Shown here piece by piece: positions 1 to 11,109 of a DNA stretch of 64,000 nt (its first letter is position 1; the number at the start of each line of letters is the position of its first letter). This DNA comes from Plenodomus lindquistii (taxonomy: Eukaryota; Ascomycota; Dothideomycetes; Pleosporales; Leptosphaeriaceae). The DNA lies in assembly GCA_025504975.1 (NCBI GenBank), contig JANUWI010000007.1, forward strand, positions 1,240,001-1,304,000, in the 5' to 3' direction. Position numbers and translations under genes: made by a program. The notes under the pieces are model-generated. The model made no database searches. It saw only the letters and a list, made by a program, of their open reading frames with translations, and had not been told where the DNA came from.

Positions 1-1264
1 AAGGGCTTGTATGCAGTGCTTTTATTGAGCCTTCCGCGCGATGGCAGGGGAATCAGAATTTCTTGGAGTGCAGAAAAGACAAAGATACGACCTGCTATCA
101 ACACAGGAAAGGCATGAAGGGGCTACGCTGCCTAATCTTGGGTAGGTAATGTAACCACGCTAGTCCCAAAGCGCGGACTGTGTCTTCACGTCTTCATGCG
201 TCAAACACAACGTTGTGTTGAGAAAACTGCAGTCCGACGCGACTGCTTGCAAAGATGTGTTGCGACTGCCGCACTGGCGCCTGCAATATGTTTCTGGAGA
301 CTTTATCCCTGGTTGTTGTTGCTGGATCACGTAGCTCTGATCAACTTCAGGAGTGCCCCTGTCGGCTGAGGTCATGCAGAGGAAGCGTGTCATGATGAAA
401 GCTGCACAGATCTGCTTGGACGGTTGACTTAGTCTGGCAGTGACGAACAAAGACCAGTAGACTTCTAAAGGAGGGAAAACAGGTAGAGTACAAAAGTGCT
501 CATATGGCTGGCGAGGATAGTTTTGTCTACATGGTAGCATAGGCTGATGTTGATTTTTTTGTTAAGACAATAGCTTGCACGAGACAAGTCTTCATTCCCT
601 GTACACTGTCCGGGTGGCTCTTTAACTAGTTTGCTCGCTCATTCCGGCTGTGGAGACTGGTCGAAGTCGTCGAATGATCGGCCGTACTTAGCAATTCATA
701 CATAGTCCCAATCAGATACGTGATGTGAGGCACCGTCGCCGAGATATCGCTTTCTAACCAAGGGCCAAGATGGACCCTTGATTTGAACCATCTTGACCCT
801 TGATTTGAGGAGCATGAAGACAAAGCCCCAAGTGTCGGCACTGGCGATGTGTCGGCGAAGATGACGTTGTTGGCACGAGACGTGCACTAGCGTCACCCCA
901 GGTCAAAGATCCTCGAGCGCATCGCAGCTTCAGCCAATCACCGCACAATTCCCTGAACACTTCCGCCGAGCTTCGTGACCTGTTTCCACTCGGCCACGCT
1001 TAGATTTTGAATCTGGTCATGTTAGCAAGCCTCCTTCACGGTGAGGCGCGTCCACAGCGGCGATTGGTCGGGGTGGAGTGAGAGGCTGAGGTGAATATGA
1101 ATATCCAAGGGCAGCGAAAACACGCAAACGGGAGAGCGTCTCTCTCTTGATCGTCCTTTCACGACGTACGCCCAGGAAAGCACACGTACCCGCCTCAGGT
1201 AGTCCTGGTATCTAGTGCATACTTTGGATACTCCAACCTCCGACCGCCGACCACAGCAGCAGCC
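1..1264. other. Intergenic, no gene recognised
   Basis: No reading frame here looks like a real protein; the longest (minus strand, 160-540) has no recognisable domain and an irregular composition. The last few hundred bases are the likely promoter of the secreted hydrolase starting at 1265. A 14-bp direct repeat (GACCCTTGATTTGA) occurs at 773-786 and 795-808. Confidence 0.5.
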
Positions 1265-3588
1265 ATGAAACTCCTCGCAGCTACGATTTGTGCTTTGCTC
1301 GGTGTAGCTCTCACCTCGGCTCTCCCCCAGTATTCGTCTCCTGCGAACGCCCCCGTCTGTGCTGTCGCATGTCCTGAGGAGGCACGACGGCTGTATCTAC
1401 CGGATCCACCATATGACAACTACTTCTATTCGGACTGCCACACGAGCTCACACGTCATCGTGACTACACCTCGTCCCGGTAGCGATCTCACTCGAATTCG
1501 ACCACGTCTGCTTGTAGCCTGGCCTGCGGGCAACAGCGGCGTCCTTGCGCTTTTTGCCCCAGAGAATGGACCCGCTGGCTCACTGGCCATCGGCCTCGAG
1601 AATTCAACAGCAAACGGACAGACTCTGAATCCCATCAGTGAGCCAGAGCGTGTCGGTGTCTCAGGCTCCATCAGCTTCAACAACACTGCCCGACTGACGA
1701 CACCGATCCTGGGGAGCGTAAGGTCGATCCGCGACTTCACCGAGGGCGATGGCGTAGCGCAAGATTTCCAGAACAGCTTCGGATTCAGTCTGAATGAAGA
1801 TGGAGGCGCGACTATCAATCGTACTTGGTTCGACGGTGTCACTACTACGTGGCTTACATTCACTCCGCTGAATGGTGCGAATGCAGTCATTCTCAACCGT
1901 GAAGCGGCTTGGACTTTAACTTTTGGCGCGGGAACATATCGTTTCGACGCCTCGTTCAACTATCCTCAGCTAAACCAGCTCACTCCTCAGCATGTGCTCA
2001 ATCCTGCTTCTGCAGATTTGATTGCCGAGAACAACGATGAAACTACCTCGCTGTCATTCTTGTCGTATTCGAATAAGCTGCTAGCTGGTACATGGCGCTT
2101 TCTCACTTACTTTGGGCGCGACAGTATGATCAGCATGCTCTTGATGCAGCCCATTCTGAGTGAAGCTGCCATCGAGGCGGTGATGGCCGCTGTCCTTGAG
2201 CGAGTGGATCGAGGTACAGGTGTGTTTTATACCGGTCCGAAAAGGAGGCCAGATAACTGACGTACGATAACACAGGCACAGTATGCCATGAAGAAGTCCT
2301 AGGCGACTACGCAACCTACCTCAACGCCAAAGACGGAATCATCTCGTCTGCCCCACGCTGCAATTACAAAATGGTCGACACCGACTTCTTCCTTCCCATC
2401 GCCATGCAGCGCTACTTTCTGAACACGGACTCAGGCCAACAAGTCTCCTCCGAATTTTTCAAGACCACTGCCACCTTCTTGATTGGAAACGCGGGAATGA
2501 CGTATGCGGATCTTGCGCAGCTGACAGCAGAGCGAATCATGCAACTTGCAGCGCCGTTTGCAGTGGATCCGTCGCGAGCCAATTTGATCCGATTAATGGA
2601 TGGCGAATTAGTAGGCGAATGGCGAGATTCGAATGATGGCCTGGGTGGCGGAAGGATCCCGTATGATGTGAATACTGCACTTGTGCCATCCGGTCTACGT
2701 GCTATTGCTGCGCTGAGCCGAGCGGGTTACTTTCCAGATCATTCTGAATGGGCTGAACTTGCTGATAGGTAAGTGAGGACTTTCAGTCTTGTGAGCTTGA
2801 GTTGACACGCAATAGATATGCAGGAGTATGGGAAGACAATTCTCTACCATTTTTCCAAGTTACAGTACCGAAGGCCGACGCAATCTCACTTGTATCGACC
2901 TACGCAAAAACTCTCGGTGTTCCTGACAAGACTGCCAACATCACCTCTGACATAACGTACTACGGCCTCGCCCTTGACAGCACAGCCATTGACGTTCCTG
3001 TGGTCCCTGTCATGAACACGGACGACTGTTTCCGCCACTTTTTTCTCAACACCACGAATCAGGCACAGCTTAGTGCGTACCTTTCGCAGACAGCAGACCA
3101 TATCCTTGCGCCGTTTCCTGTAGGACTTAGTACAGAAGCTGGACTGTTCGTTGCCAATCCCGCATATACGAATAATGCAACGTTCCAGGACACCTTTGGC
3201 AAAACGGCGTATCATGGGACCGTGGTATGGAGTTGGCAATTGGCGATGATGGGTGCAGGACTGGGGCGACAAATTGGCCGATGCGGTGGAAGTGATGCAC
3301 CTGGTAAGTCCCCGTTACTCAGGATATATCTAGATTATTCCAGTCACTAACATGACGACAGAATTCTGCACAAACAACCTGCTCTATAACAAAATCCTCT
3401 CCGCATACAATCACCTTTGGGACAACATCGACGAAAACCGCGCACAGCTGAGCCAAGAGGTTTGGAGCTGGAAGTACGAGAAGGGCGGGTATCGGGTTGA
3501 GCCGTTAGGAGCACTCACTGCAACAGAGAGCAATGTGCGGCAGCTGTGGAGTTTGGCGTTCCTGGCTGTACATCGGGAGGCATCTTGA
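1265..3588 (+). CDS. Secreted six-hairpin glycosidase-like protein (glycogen-debranching-enzyme-like)
   Basis: Four exons, 1265-2213, 2276-2768, 2816-3303 and 3362-3588, joined by GT-AG introns that all keep frame, give 718 residues. The first 20 residues are a clear signal peptide (hydrophobic core LLAATICALLGVALTSA), so the product should be secreted. Around residue 287 the motif YFGRDSMIS resembles the GRD segment of the (alpha/alpha)6 C-terminal domain of amylo-alpha-1,6-glucosidase-like proteins, and the rest is a long mixed helical region typical of six-hairpin glycosidases. Several N-x-S/T sites (NST, NNT, NRT) fit an extracellular glycoprotein. In fungi such proteins are often annotated as glycogen debranching enzyme, but this one is secreted and about half the size of the cytosolic bifunctional enzyme. 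Its substrate cannot be read from the sequence. Confidence 0.75.
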
Positions 3589-3968
3589 GGTTATTCCACA
3601 GAGGGAGTTTCATGATAGCAGCCGAGTGTGGATGTTTGTGGATGATCATGACGAGGCGACAGAGCCATGAATTCATAAAGAGATGCATAATAAAGGAGTT
3701 TTGGTTCTCTTTGGTCGATCAAGGGTTCGTGTGAATACTGGAAGCTTGTAATGTTATTCCTCCGGGCCCGCCCAAACAGGAGGAACTCCCTCATGGCCAG
3801 GGGGAAAGGCCATTTTGACAGGGCCGCTGCGAGACTTAACAAGGGTATCATATACATTGTCGCTAAAATATCATGTATCCCAAACTCCAAACCATGTCAA
3901 TGTATGCCTCTACATGCTGTTTCTTCACCTGTCATTACCCAATTCCACGTCGATGCTCTTCAGCCAGA
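3589..3968. other. Convergent 3' intergenic region
   Basis: Short spacer between the stop codons of the convergent hydrolase and Vam7-like genes. I see only 3'-UTR-like sequence. Confidence 0.5.
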
Positions 3969-5117
3969 CTAGCGAATCTTTTCAATCCGCTTCTTTGCAA
4001 TTCTGATTTTACCATCCACCCTTTCCACATCCTCCTCGAACAAGCCTAACAAGGCATTCTGTTCCACAATCTCGGTATTAATCTGCACGCCCATCTCCCT
4101 CATACGTCTCGCTACGACGGCCAGATCCAGCAAGTCCTCATTCTGCTCCGAGATGATCTGTTGCTGTAACTGCAGCACGCCGTCATTATCCAACTCGCGC
4201 GTCTTGTCCGTCTCGTGGGCGGGCGCACCGAGGACGCGGCGGCCGGAGGGTTTGGAGTTGTGTGAGGCGTGGGCAAAGAGGCCTGCTTTTTGCTGGGATG
4301 TGACGGCGGCCGAGGAGGTGCTGGGGGCGGTGCTGCTGGAGCCAGAGAGGGCGGCCTTGACGGCCATGCTGTTGAGGACGGACTCTAGGCCGTCGCGCTC
4401 TTTGCGCAGGCCGCTGACCATGTCGCGGCGTCGGCGAATCTCGCCATCGCCCAGCTTCTCGCCCGACCACTCGTCGCCGCTTCTGCCGCTCAGTCGGCCC
4501 AGGGCTTCATCCAGGGCTGAGATGAGGGTTCCAGCGCGCACGAGGCTCTTCTTGGCGTTTGCGGCAGCCTCGTGCTGGGCGGTGGCGGCCGAGGCTTGTT
4601 CGCGCGCCGTGAGCCAGCGGCGGGCGTCCTGGAGGCTGGATTTGAGCTCGGCGTGCTTGTCCAGCCAGTCTGAACTGTCGCGCACTCTGTCCCTGCCGAA
4701 CTGGGAACCAGCGACGCCTGCGAGCTTGTTGCTGCTGTCTTTGTCGTCGAGCTGGAGGAAGGCGCGGTACTCTTTGCTGGCGCGCCATCGCGCATCCTCG
4801 CTGCCTTGGATGGCGCGCAGGTACTCTTCCAGGCCGGCCCGCCGCTTCTCAACGGCCTCGGGCGAGCCCACCGTGTTGCCGAGGCCCAGGAAGCCCCCGA
4901 GCCAGGACTTGGGCGGCAGGGCTGCTGGGGGCGCGGACCCGGTGGCAGAGCGCAGGGCGGCGTCGAGGGCGCAGAAGTCCGAGTAGCGCTTGGAGACGGT
5001 GGTTGCGGGGCGTGGGAACGGATGCTCGATGCGGATTGTGTAGGCCGTGTAGGGCTTGCCGCCGTCCGCGGGGGTTTGGTCGTGTGCCGCGGGTATGGAC
5101 AGTTTGGGCGGCGCCAT
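3969..5117 (-). CDS. vam7: Vam7-type Qc-SNARE with PX domain
   Basis: A single exon of 382 residues. I chose the ATG at 5117 (MAPPKLSIPA) because the ORF upstream of it runs through a simple-sequence tract and has no conserved character. Residues about 5-125 form a PX (phosphoinositide-binding) domain, with the RYSDF signature near residue 44 and a proline-rich PPKSWLGG loop. The last ~65 residues are an uninterrupted SNARE heptad helix starting at LQQQIISEQNEDLLDLAV, with the central glutamine (MGVQIN) expected for the zero layer of a Q-SNARE. There is no transmembrane segment, as in yeast Vam7, which is held on the vacuole by its PX domain and takes part in homotypic vacuole fusion. It is slightly longer than the yeast protein (316 residues); the extra length is an Ala/Ser-rich middle region. 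Confidence 0.88.
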   Translation of the reverse strand: MAPPKLSIPAAHDQTPADGGKPYTAYTIRIEHPFPRPATTVSKRYSDFCALDAALRSATGSAPPAALPPKSWLGGFLGLGNTVGSPEAVEKRRAGLEEYLRAIQGSEDARWRASKEYRAFLQLDDKDSSNKLAGVAGSQFGRDRVRDSSDWLDKHAELKSSLQDARRWLTAREQASAATAQHEAAANAKKSLVRAGTLISALDEALGRLSGRSGDEWSGEKLGDGEIRRRRDMVSGLRKERDGLESVLNSMAVKAALSGSSSTAPSTSSAAVTSQQKAGLFAHASHNSKPSGRRVLGAPAHETDKTRELDNDGVLQLQQQIISEQNEDLLDLAVVARRMREMGVQINTEIVEQNALLGLFEEDVERVDGKIRIAKKRIEKIR

Positions 5118-5190
5118 GGTGGGTGTGAGGGTGAATGAACGGTCGCAACACCCAGGGTCCACCATAGTCGACGACAAGGCTGACGTCGTT

Positions 5191-5220
5191 GCACGCATGC
5201 ACGCACGCACGCACGCACGC
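5191..5220. repeat. GCAC tetranucleotide microsatellite
   Basis: A short run of GCAC/ACGC units just upstream of the vam7-like start codon. In the upstream-extended frame it would encode Arg/Ala/Cys repeats, which is why the downstream ATG was preferred. Confidence 0.8.
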
Positions 5221-5348
5221 TACCACTACCCGTGGACTGTACTAGTCGCGCCACGTGCGTCACAAACCTCATCCAACTTGATACAAGCAAGACTCAACGC
5301 AGTCCAAAGTCATGGCTGCCACTCTACATGTATTCAACACTGCAGTAC

Positions 5349-6853
5349 CTAATCCGTGCCATTACCTAGTCGCATCGTGCTCACATTCTCCGACCGCACC
5401 TTTTGTATGTGCTCTATCGCCTCGATCAAATACGGAACAAACCTAGCAGGCGACTCGGTTGCCGGGAAGTGACCAAGCCCAGGCATGGCTTTGTGCATGG
5501 CTCCTGGAATCTTGTCCGCCGTCTTCTGCGCCATCTCGGGTGTATTGGACCAGTCGTACTCGCCTGTAAGCATGTATACCGGGCAGTTCTGAGTATCAAT
5601 CGATGCCACACGGGAGCGACCATCCCAGCCACCAAAGTAGAAGTCGAGATCACCGTGGAAAATCCATTTCATGTTAGCTGCACTGTCACACCGTTACACT
5701 CTTCCAAACTTACCCCGTAAGCCTGTGCGCTGTAAATATGCCAAATGAGCTGCTTGTTTGCCAGCGGAGCCGTGGGCGACATCATCTGTCCCAACGTCAG
5801 CAACAAATCGTCTTGATTCCCTCTTACAAGACATCTCCTACTTACGCCGTAGACCCACTCTGGATTGAAGAGCGACTGGTTGACATATGGAGAGCGGTCG
5901 TGCCACTGTCGCTCCATATTGAGGTACTCGGATCTGTCACCGTCAGTGGCTTCCATCACTATTGCACATCTTATTACTCACCCCTGTAACGGAATAGTAC
6001 CTCCCGCTCCAACTTCCTTATGGCGGAGAGCTACCGCCAGACAGACCTGTCCAGCCATACTAGCACCACAGATGATTGGCCTTCGCAATCCTAGCGCCTT
6101 CACAAACGCTGCAATAATACCCACATATGCGTCTTCAGTGTTGGTATGAGCACCTGGGCAGTAATTCTTGGATGGGAAGCTCCGTCCGTGACCAGGCAAA
6201 TCGAAAGCATACATGGTGCATCTCCTGCGCATGGCCGCATCGTTCATGACACCATGGTACTGCCGACTATCACTTCCAGCAGTATGCAAAAACACAATCT
6301 GCTGCTTGCCATCGCCCGAGTATTCGTAGAATGTCTTGCACCGACCCCATACGGGTGCTTCGAGGTAGAGATATTTGCCCGTGAGGTAGTCGTACTGAGC
6401 TTCAGCCTGCTCTTCTTCCTTGATGGGCCCGCATTGAGCATCATGAGCCAATTCCAGGCATCTTCTCCATACATGAGTCCAATACGCAAAGGCTGTCTGG
6501 TCTCCGAGAACCTCGATTCCCTCTTGCTTGATGTTCATCCCAAACATACCCCAATAACTCTGGTATGGAGCCACTGGCACTTGCTTGAAATGCTGTTCCC
6601 ACTGCTCAGGTGTAGCAGACAGGGTGAACAGAGCATCTTTGGGTGATCCTGACGTGTTGGCTTGCGCGCTGCCATTAGTCACCGTGATGAGGAGAGTGTT
6701 GTCAGAGCCACTCGACTTGATACCGAACGTGGCCTGCTTGTCAATGGCATCGGATGTTGTAAAAGCTTTGAGCTGAGCATCATCCTGCAGGAGCTCGCTG
6801 AACTTCTTGGAGCTACCCTGTAGAGCTCGGGGAAGGTCAGACCAATCAGACAT
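5349..6853 (-). CDS. SCP2-like domain plus alpha/beta hydrolase
   Basis: Four exons on the minus strand: 6853-5982, 5933-5846, 5785-5714 and 5663-5349, 448 residues in this model. The N-terminal ~130 residues resemble an SCP2-like lipid-binding fold. From about residue 160 there is an alpha/beta hydrolase: oxyanion segment HTAG (190-193), nucleophile elbow GASMAG (Ser265), Asp381 in TGEYDWSNTP and His409 in GLGHFPATE, so the triad is complete. Introns 1 and 2 are ordinary GT-AG. The third (5713-5664, 50 nt) has GTAAGT and a CTAAC branch site but ends in GG: only that acceptor keeps frame, and the two AGs inside would give 31-36-nt introns and shift frame. Either the acceptor has mutated or splicing is non-canonical. 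The substrate is unknown. Confidence 0.75.
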
Positions 6854-7938
6854 GGCAAGGTTGGACGTAAGAATCGAATTAGGACGCGTGAGATGGGCAA
6901 ATGGGTATACAAAGGATCAATTGAGGCCCCCAAAGACGACCAAAGGTATGAAACTATGTATAAGGAATGGGACCGGCGTGCTGCAGTATATATATCGACT
7001 TGGTCAAGTCCAGCTTCGCTAAGCTGTGAACTGAGGAGGGGTAACTTCAAATGCGGGGTGCTGCAGCACGTGGGCGTCTACTTCGACGTCAACCCATCAT
7101 GTCTTTCGAAGCTACTGCGGCCCAGGTCAAGGAGTGGGCGGCTAGCTTGTGATGGCTGGCGCCATGGAGAAGCGGATGAGAGTTGATGATCAGATCTGCG
7201 TCGGAATCGAGGATCGTTTAGCGCTTTCGCTTCAAGTGGCTAGCACTGCTGTGTGACCCCTAGTCCTTCCCCATCTTTTGTCCACGTCAGTACACCGCAC
7301 ATCTGCTTCACTTCGATTCTCTTACTTCCGAACCAAATACAATCGTTTTGCTTCCAGCTTCGTGCTAACAAAACGGAGAGAGAAGAGTACATTGCGAAAT
7401 GAACATGTGTAGTCGACAGGGAAGCAGAGGGAAGCGAGGTGAAATTCCGCCGCTGAGAAGGAAAGAGGAGAGTTGTTCATGCGAACGAGAGCCAAGCTGG
7501 CGTGAAGATTGGTACAGAAGAGATAAGTCTAGGAGAGTAGCAAGCGGGCAGGACACAAAAAGTAGTCGTCTAGTCAGCTGTGATGAAACACTGCAAGACC
7601 TACTCGCTTGAGTGCTCGTGGAAGAGTAGAGTCGACAGACTGCGATGGAATTGATTCGCAAATATGCCATGACCATGTATTGCACCTCTGAATCACCAGA
7701 CACACACATCTCCTATTCGCGACTCTTACTAATGGTAGAATGGGAAGCAACTCTTCCCGAAAAGTGGTATCCCTGCTCACGCTTCCTAATGCAAATGCGG
7801 CTTCTCGTGACGACGCTAAAGTATCTCCTCCGATCGCTCTGCCAACTTGGTCTGCTCAAGGAGGAATTCGGCGCGCGAGATGACTGTGACGATATCCTTC
7901 TCCAATTCAACCTGTTTCTCGGGAGAGAGACGGAGCGC
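6854..7938. other. Intergenic: hydrolase promoter and EB1 3' flank
   Basis: Small ORFs in this stretch show no domain or signal. A TATA-like run (tatatatcg near 6987) lies upstream of the hydrolase start on its strand. Nothing else is recognisable. Confidence 0.5.
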
Positions 7939-8963
7939 CTAGAACGTCTCTTCCTCGGCACCCTCGGCCTCGGGCGGAATCTCGAAGCCCTCCTCAGTCG
8001 AGTAGAGGATGTTCTGGATTTGCTTAAGGAGACCTTCATCCTTCTCCAGTTCAGGGTCGGCCTCCATAGCTTGCTGGATGAGCAGCTCGATGTCTCGCAG
8101 CTTACTAAAGTAGAAGTCGCGCTCGCGTTCTAGACCAGTGACCGTTTCCTTTAGCTGTGTATTTTCCTCTCTCAAAGCCGCGCTAGCAGCACCTCCTCCG
8201 GCGGCGAGCGGCGTACGCGTCCTGGGCGCGGCGGTGTTGCTCGTGACAGGGGCTCTTCGAGCTGCGGCGGGGGCCGGGCGAGATGCACCTCCTGAGCCCG
8301 AGGCCGGCGGTCCTCCCGAGCCCTTGCGGCGGGCGACGGGGTCGTAGTCGTGGCCGGGGAAATGTTGGTCCCAGTACTGCTTGACAAATTGCAGGAACTC
8401 GAGGTTGTCCTGCATCTTACACTTGACAAGCGACTCGACACGAATGGGCTTATCAATCTGATGCTTTGCGAATGTATCTAGCACATGTCAGCACGTGTGG
8501 CTGGAAGGGACGGGGCCTTGGACATACTCTGCAGTACTTTGAAATTCTGCAAGTATGCATATTCCGTATTCGCATTGAACTTGACTCGCGACATGGGGAC
8601 ATCGTCTGCGCATCTGTGAGCAACTCGATCTGCGGGGGGGGGTGAGGGCGATGAGAGGCTTACAGAATATGCTGTCGAAAACCTGGCACAGCGCTGCTCT
8701 GTTCTTGCATGTCAGTGCTGCTGCCCCTCCCTCTGCGCAGCCATGAGACGTACCCTGTGCCGCACTGTTCGACCTTGGTGATGTTGAGCTGGAGCAGGTT
8801 GTTCAGCCACGCGACGAGCTCTTGCCTGTTTGGAACTGCCGTCAGCGTCTTGCTCTGGTGGTGAGTGTGCGTGCCCCCCGTCGCTGTATAGGATAGGTTC
8901 AGGGCGGCAAAGGCCCCCTCCCCCTCGAGTACCACTGGACATGGCGTACCTTGACTCTCCCAT
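7939..8963 (-). CDS. EB1 family microtubule plus-end tracking protein (Mal3/Bim1-like)
   Basis: Five exons, 8963-8950, 8825-8754, 8698-8664, 8605-8528 and 8477-7939, give 245 residues. The first exon encodes only MGES plus two bases of an Arg codon, the usual tiny first exon of fungal EB1 genes. Residues 1 to ~115 are the calponin-homology domain: RQELVAWLNNLL, CGTGAALCQVFDSIF, VKFNANTEYAYLQNFKVLQ and KCKMQDNLEFLQFVKQYWDQ closely follow fission-yeast Mal3. A Gly/Ala/Pro/Ser/Arg-rich linker (about 120-180) leads to the EB1 coiled coil (REENTQLKETVTGLERERDFYFSKLRDIE) and an acidic tail ending EEETF, like the EEY/F tail that binds CAP-Gly domains. It should bind growing microtubule ends. For intron 3 the third AG (8607-8606) is taken because it yields FYDVPMSRV, which matches the family. 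Confidence 0.92.
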
Positions 8964-11109
8964 GGCGTCTGGCTGTGCGTGTTCCTTTTTGGGCGTGTAT
9001 TGGACGTTGTGCAGAGATGGGCTGATGGGTGCGCAGTAGCAAGCGACGGGTCGTTGTCGTCAGGCTTGCACTACTTGTTTGTTGATGCGCTTCGAAATTG
9101 GGTGGTCGGCGGGTCGACAATTGGTTGCCGCTGCCCCACGACAAATTAGCGTCCGTTATCACGTGCAGCCTCATTCTCCTGCTCTCCCCCGGGGCTGCAA
9201 GTCTGGTAAACTGCAGTAGTCTGCTATTTGATTGGCTACTGTGCGTCTTTGTGTGAACACTTCTCATTTTCCCCCCAGGTGAAGGTGTCATCTTCGCTGA
9301 CCTTTACCTCTCCTTTTCTCGACCACCCCCCTACTCACCTTGTCATTGACCGCCTCCTCAAACACCCTCATAACAGTCAAGGACCACAAATTCGCCATCT
9401 TTGCACCCCCAGCGCTGTATGCGTGGATGCCATCTCTTAGATGGCCCCACCCTTCTGAATTCTGTAAACTGGTCCACCACCCAGATCCGGGACCCTGTCT
9501 TGTTCAGCCGCTGTGGCTGGACAGACAACTTTCACGATGAGTTCATTTCGACTAGTGTTTCCTGGGTCTACTACACTTTGTTGTCGACTTCGGTTTACTA
9601 GACCCTTGCCTGGTTGGTGATCACACAGTGACTCGTACGTACTGAAGTTGTGGTTTACTAATGCAGGAAACCGCAACAACCGGATGAATGGCCATATCAC
9701 AGTACTGAATCATCTGAACTATAGGTCATGCGTCCCCTGGATTTCGAGCCTGTCTACGATTGTGCCCTTTGACGCACTTGGGAAACCACAGTTCTGGAGA
9801 ACGTAGAACATTTCCAAAAGGTGCATGTGCATGAAGCAGACGCATGTTGTCGGTGCCACGTGCAATTGGGTGCATGGCAGCAGACGCGTAGTACGATGAC
9901 GTCATTCGACCTTGCCCAAACAGTACTTTCCACAGGTAGCAGCTGGGGAACTGCCCGTGTAGCTCAAAACCCGGTCAGTGTTCAGTGCCGCCTGATGGCT
10001 TTGAGAGAATTCAAGGGTACTGATACCAATCTAGCCGAGTGACTTGATCGTCGTCATTCATACGAGACGCCAGGTACAAGCTGAATGCTCTACCGCATTA
10101 TGATGCACTATCTGTGTGTGCCCTGTCTCGACAGTGCTACATCTACAGATGCTAATGTACTGATTGCATGGAGCTTGTCGAAGCGTGGCCAAAAGCTTGG
10201 AAGGCTTGGGTCTCGAGCTTGTTCTCTTTGGTCTGGAAGGTCCGATGATCAATATGAGATGTTACCGCTGCATCCTGGCAAATGATGTTGATTGGAGACA
10301 ATGGTGCTTGGGCGAGCAGGTGCGCATTGCAGAAAGAGCCTGGGTGTGCTTCCGCTTCCCGAGCTGGAACGCGCAAGGTATTACAGCTGTCTTTGTCCGT
10401 TCACAAGTCCTTTTGTCTTCATACACAAATCAACTCGACCTGGTACTTTGCATTCACATCTTCCCTACAACCTCACTTGTCCTGACAGAACTCCCTAGTC
10501 ACTACAGTCCAAAGTCATGGCGTCCTTCCAACCTTTAGCTGTCCGGCGTAGCCCGTCTACAAGGCCAACGGAACCAAGTCGTATCTGTTCGCCATGGCAA
10601 GATGTGTGGCGTTTACATCTCTTTTCAAGCAGATCATGTGCTGGTGAGAATCTACAAACTTCTTCCATCCCACGAAGCCTGGCCACTACTTCCAAGCCAA
10701 GATGTTGACTCAACAGGGAAAGTTCGGGCGAATTGGCGGACGCATGCGTTCGCACTGCGTCCTCCGAAAGCGCGAGCACCCACAATGACCGCACTCGACA
10801 CCACCAACCGGTGGCCAGACGGATGGTAGTCATCATTACAGCGGTATTGATGATGGGCCCAGCAGTGGTACTCATGGCGGAGGTACAAGCGAAGCAGATA
10901 GCGAAGGTGAAGTTCCAGCCGGGATATCCAGAACGACTCCATGTACCTCTGCGAGGTGGATATGTGTTGGTTTTGGACTCCTGACTAGTAACGTCACGTG
11001 ATTCACTCCCGTTCAGGTCATATCACGTGCGTCACCCGTTTGCACTCTGCCCCTCTAGTATAAAGCCCCTCACTTCCCATGAAATAGATAGATTACCATA
11101 ACAATCAAC
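8964..11109. other. Gene-poor intergenic region
   Basis: About 2.1 kb without a convincing gene. The first few hundred bases are the likely EB1 promoter and include T/C-rich runs near 9270-9350. Between about 10510 and 10985 several short frames look weakly protein-like (for example a YKANGTKSYLFAM stretch and a Gly/Ser-rich stretch), with stops between them. This could be a decayed gene, but I cannot name a family. A TATA-box-like TATAA lies near 11060, just before the protease pseudogene. Confidence 0.4.

Noticed and set aside
773..808. 14-bp direct repeat upstream of the secreted hydrolase
   Set aside because: Only two copies and no link to a known site; probably a small local duplication.
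4153..4986. Long plus-strand ORF inside the Vam7-like gene
   Set aside because: Antisense shadow caused by high G+C content; Ser/Arg/Leu-rich and without a domain.
8630..8663. Alternative EB1 intron 3 acceptor at the first AG, which would add eight in-frame residues
   Set aside because: The intron would be only 34 nt and the extra residues break the well-conserved FYDVPMSRV stretch.
10510..10985. Possible gene or pseudogene with short protein-like stretches
   Set aside because: Only short frames in different phases, with stops between; no family could be named and a splice model could not be built.
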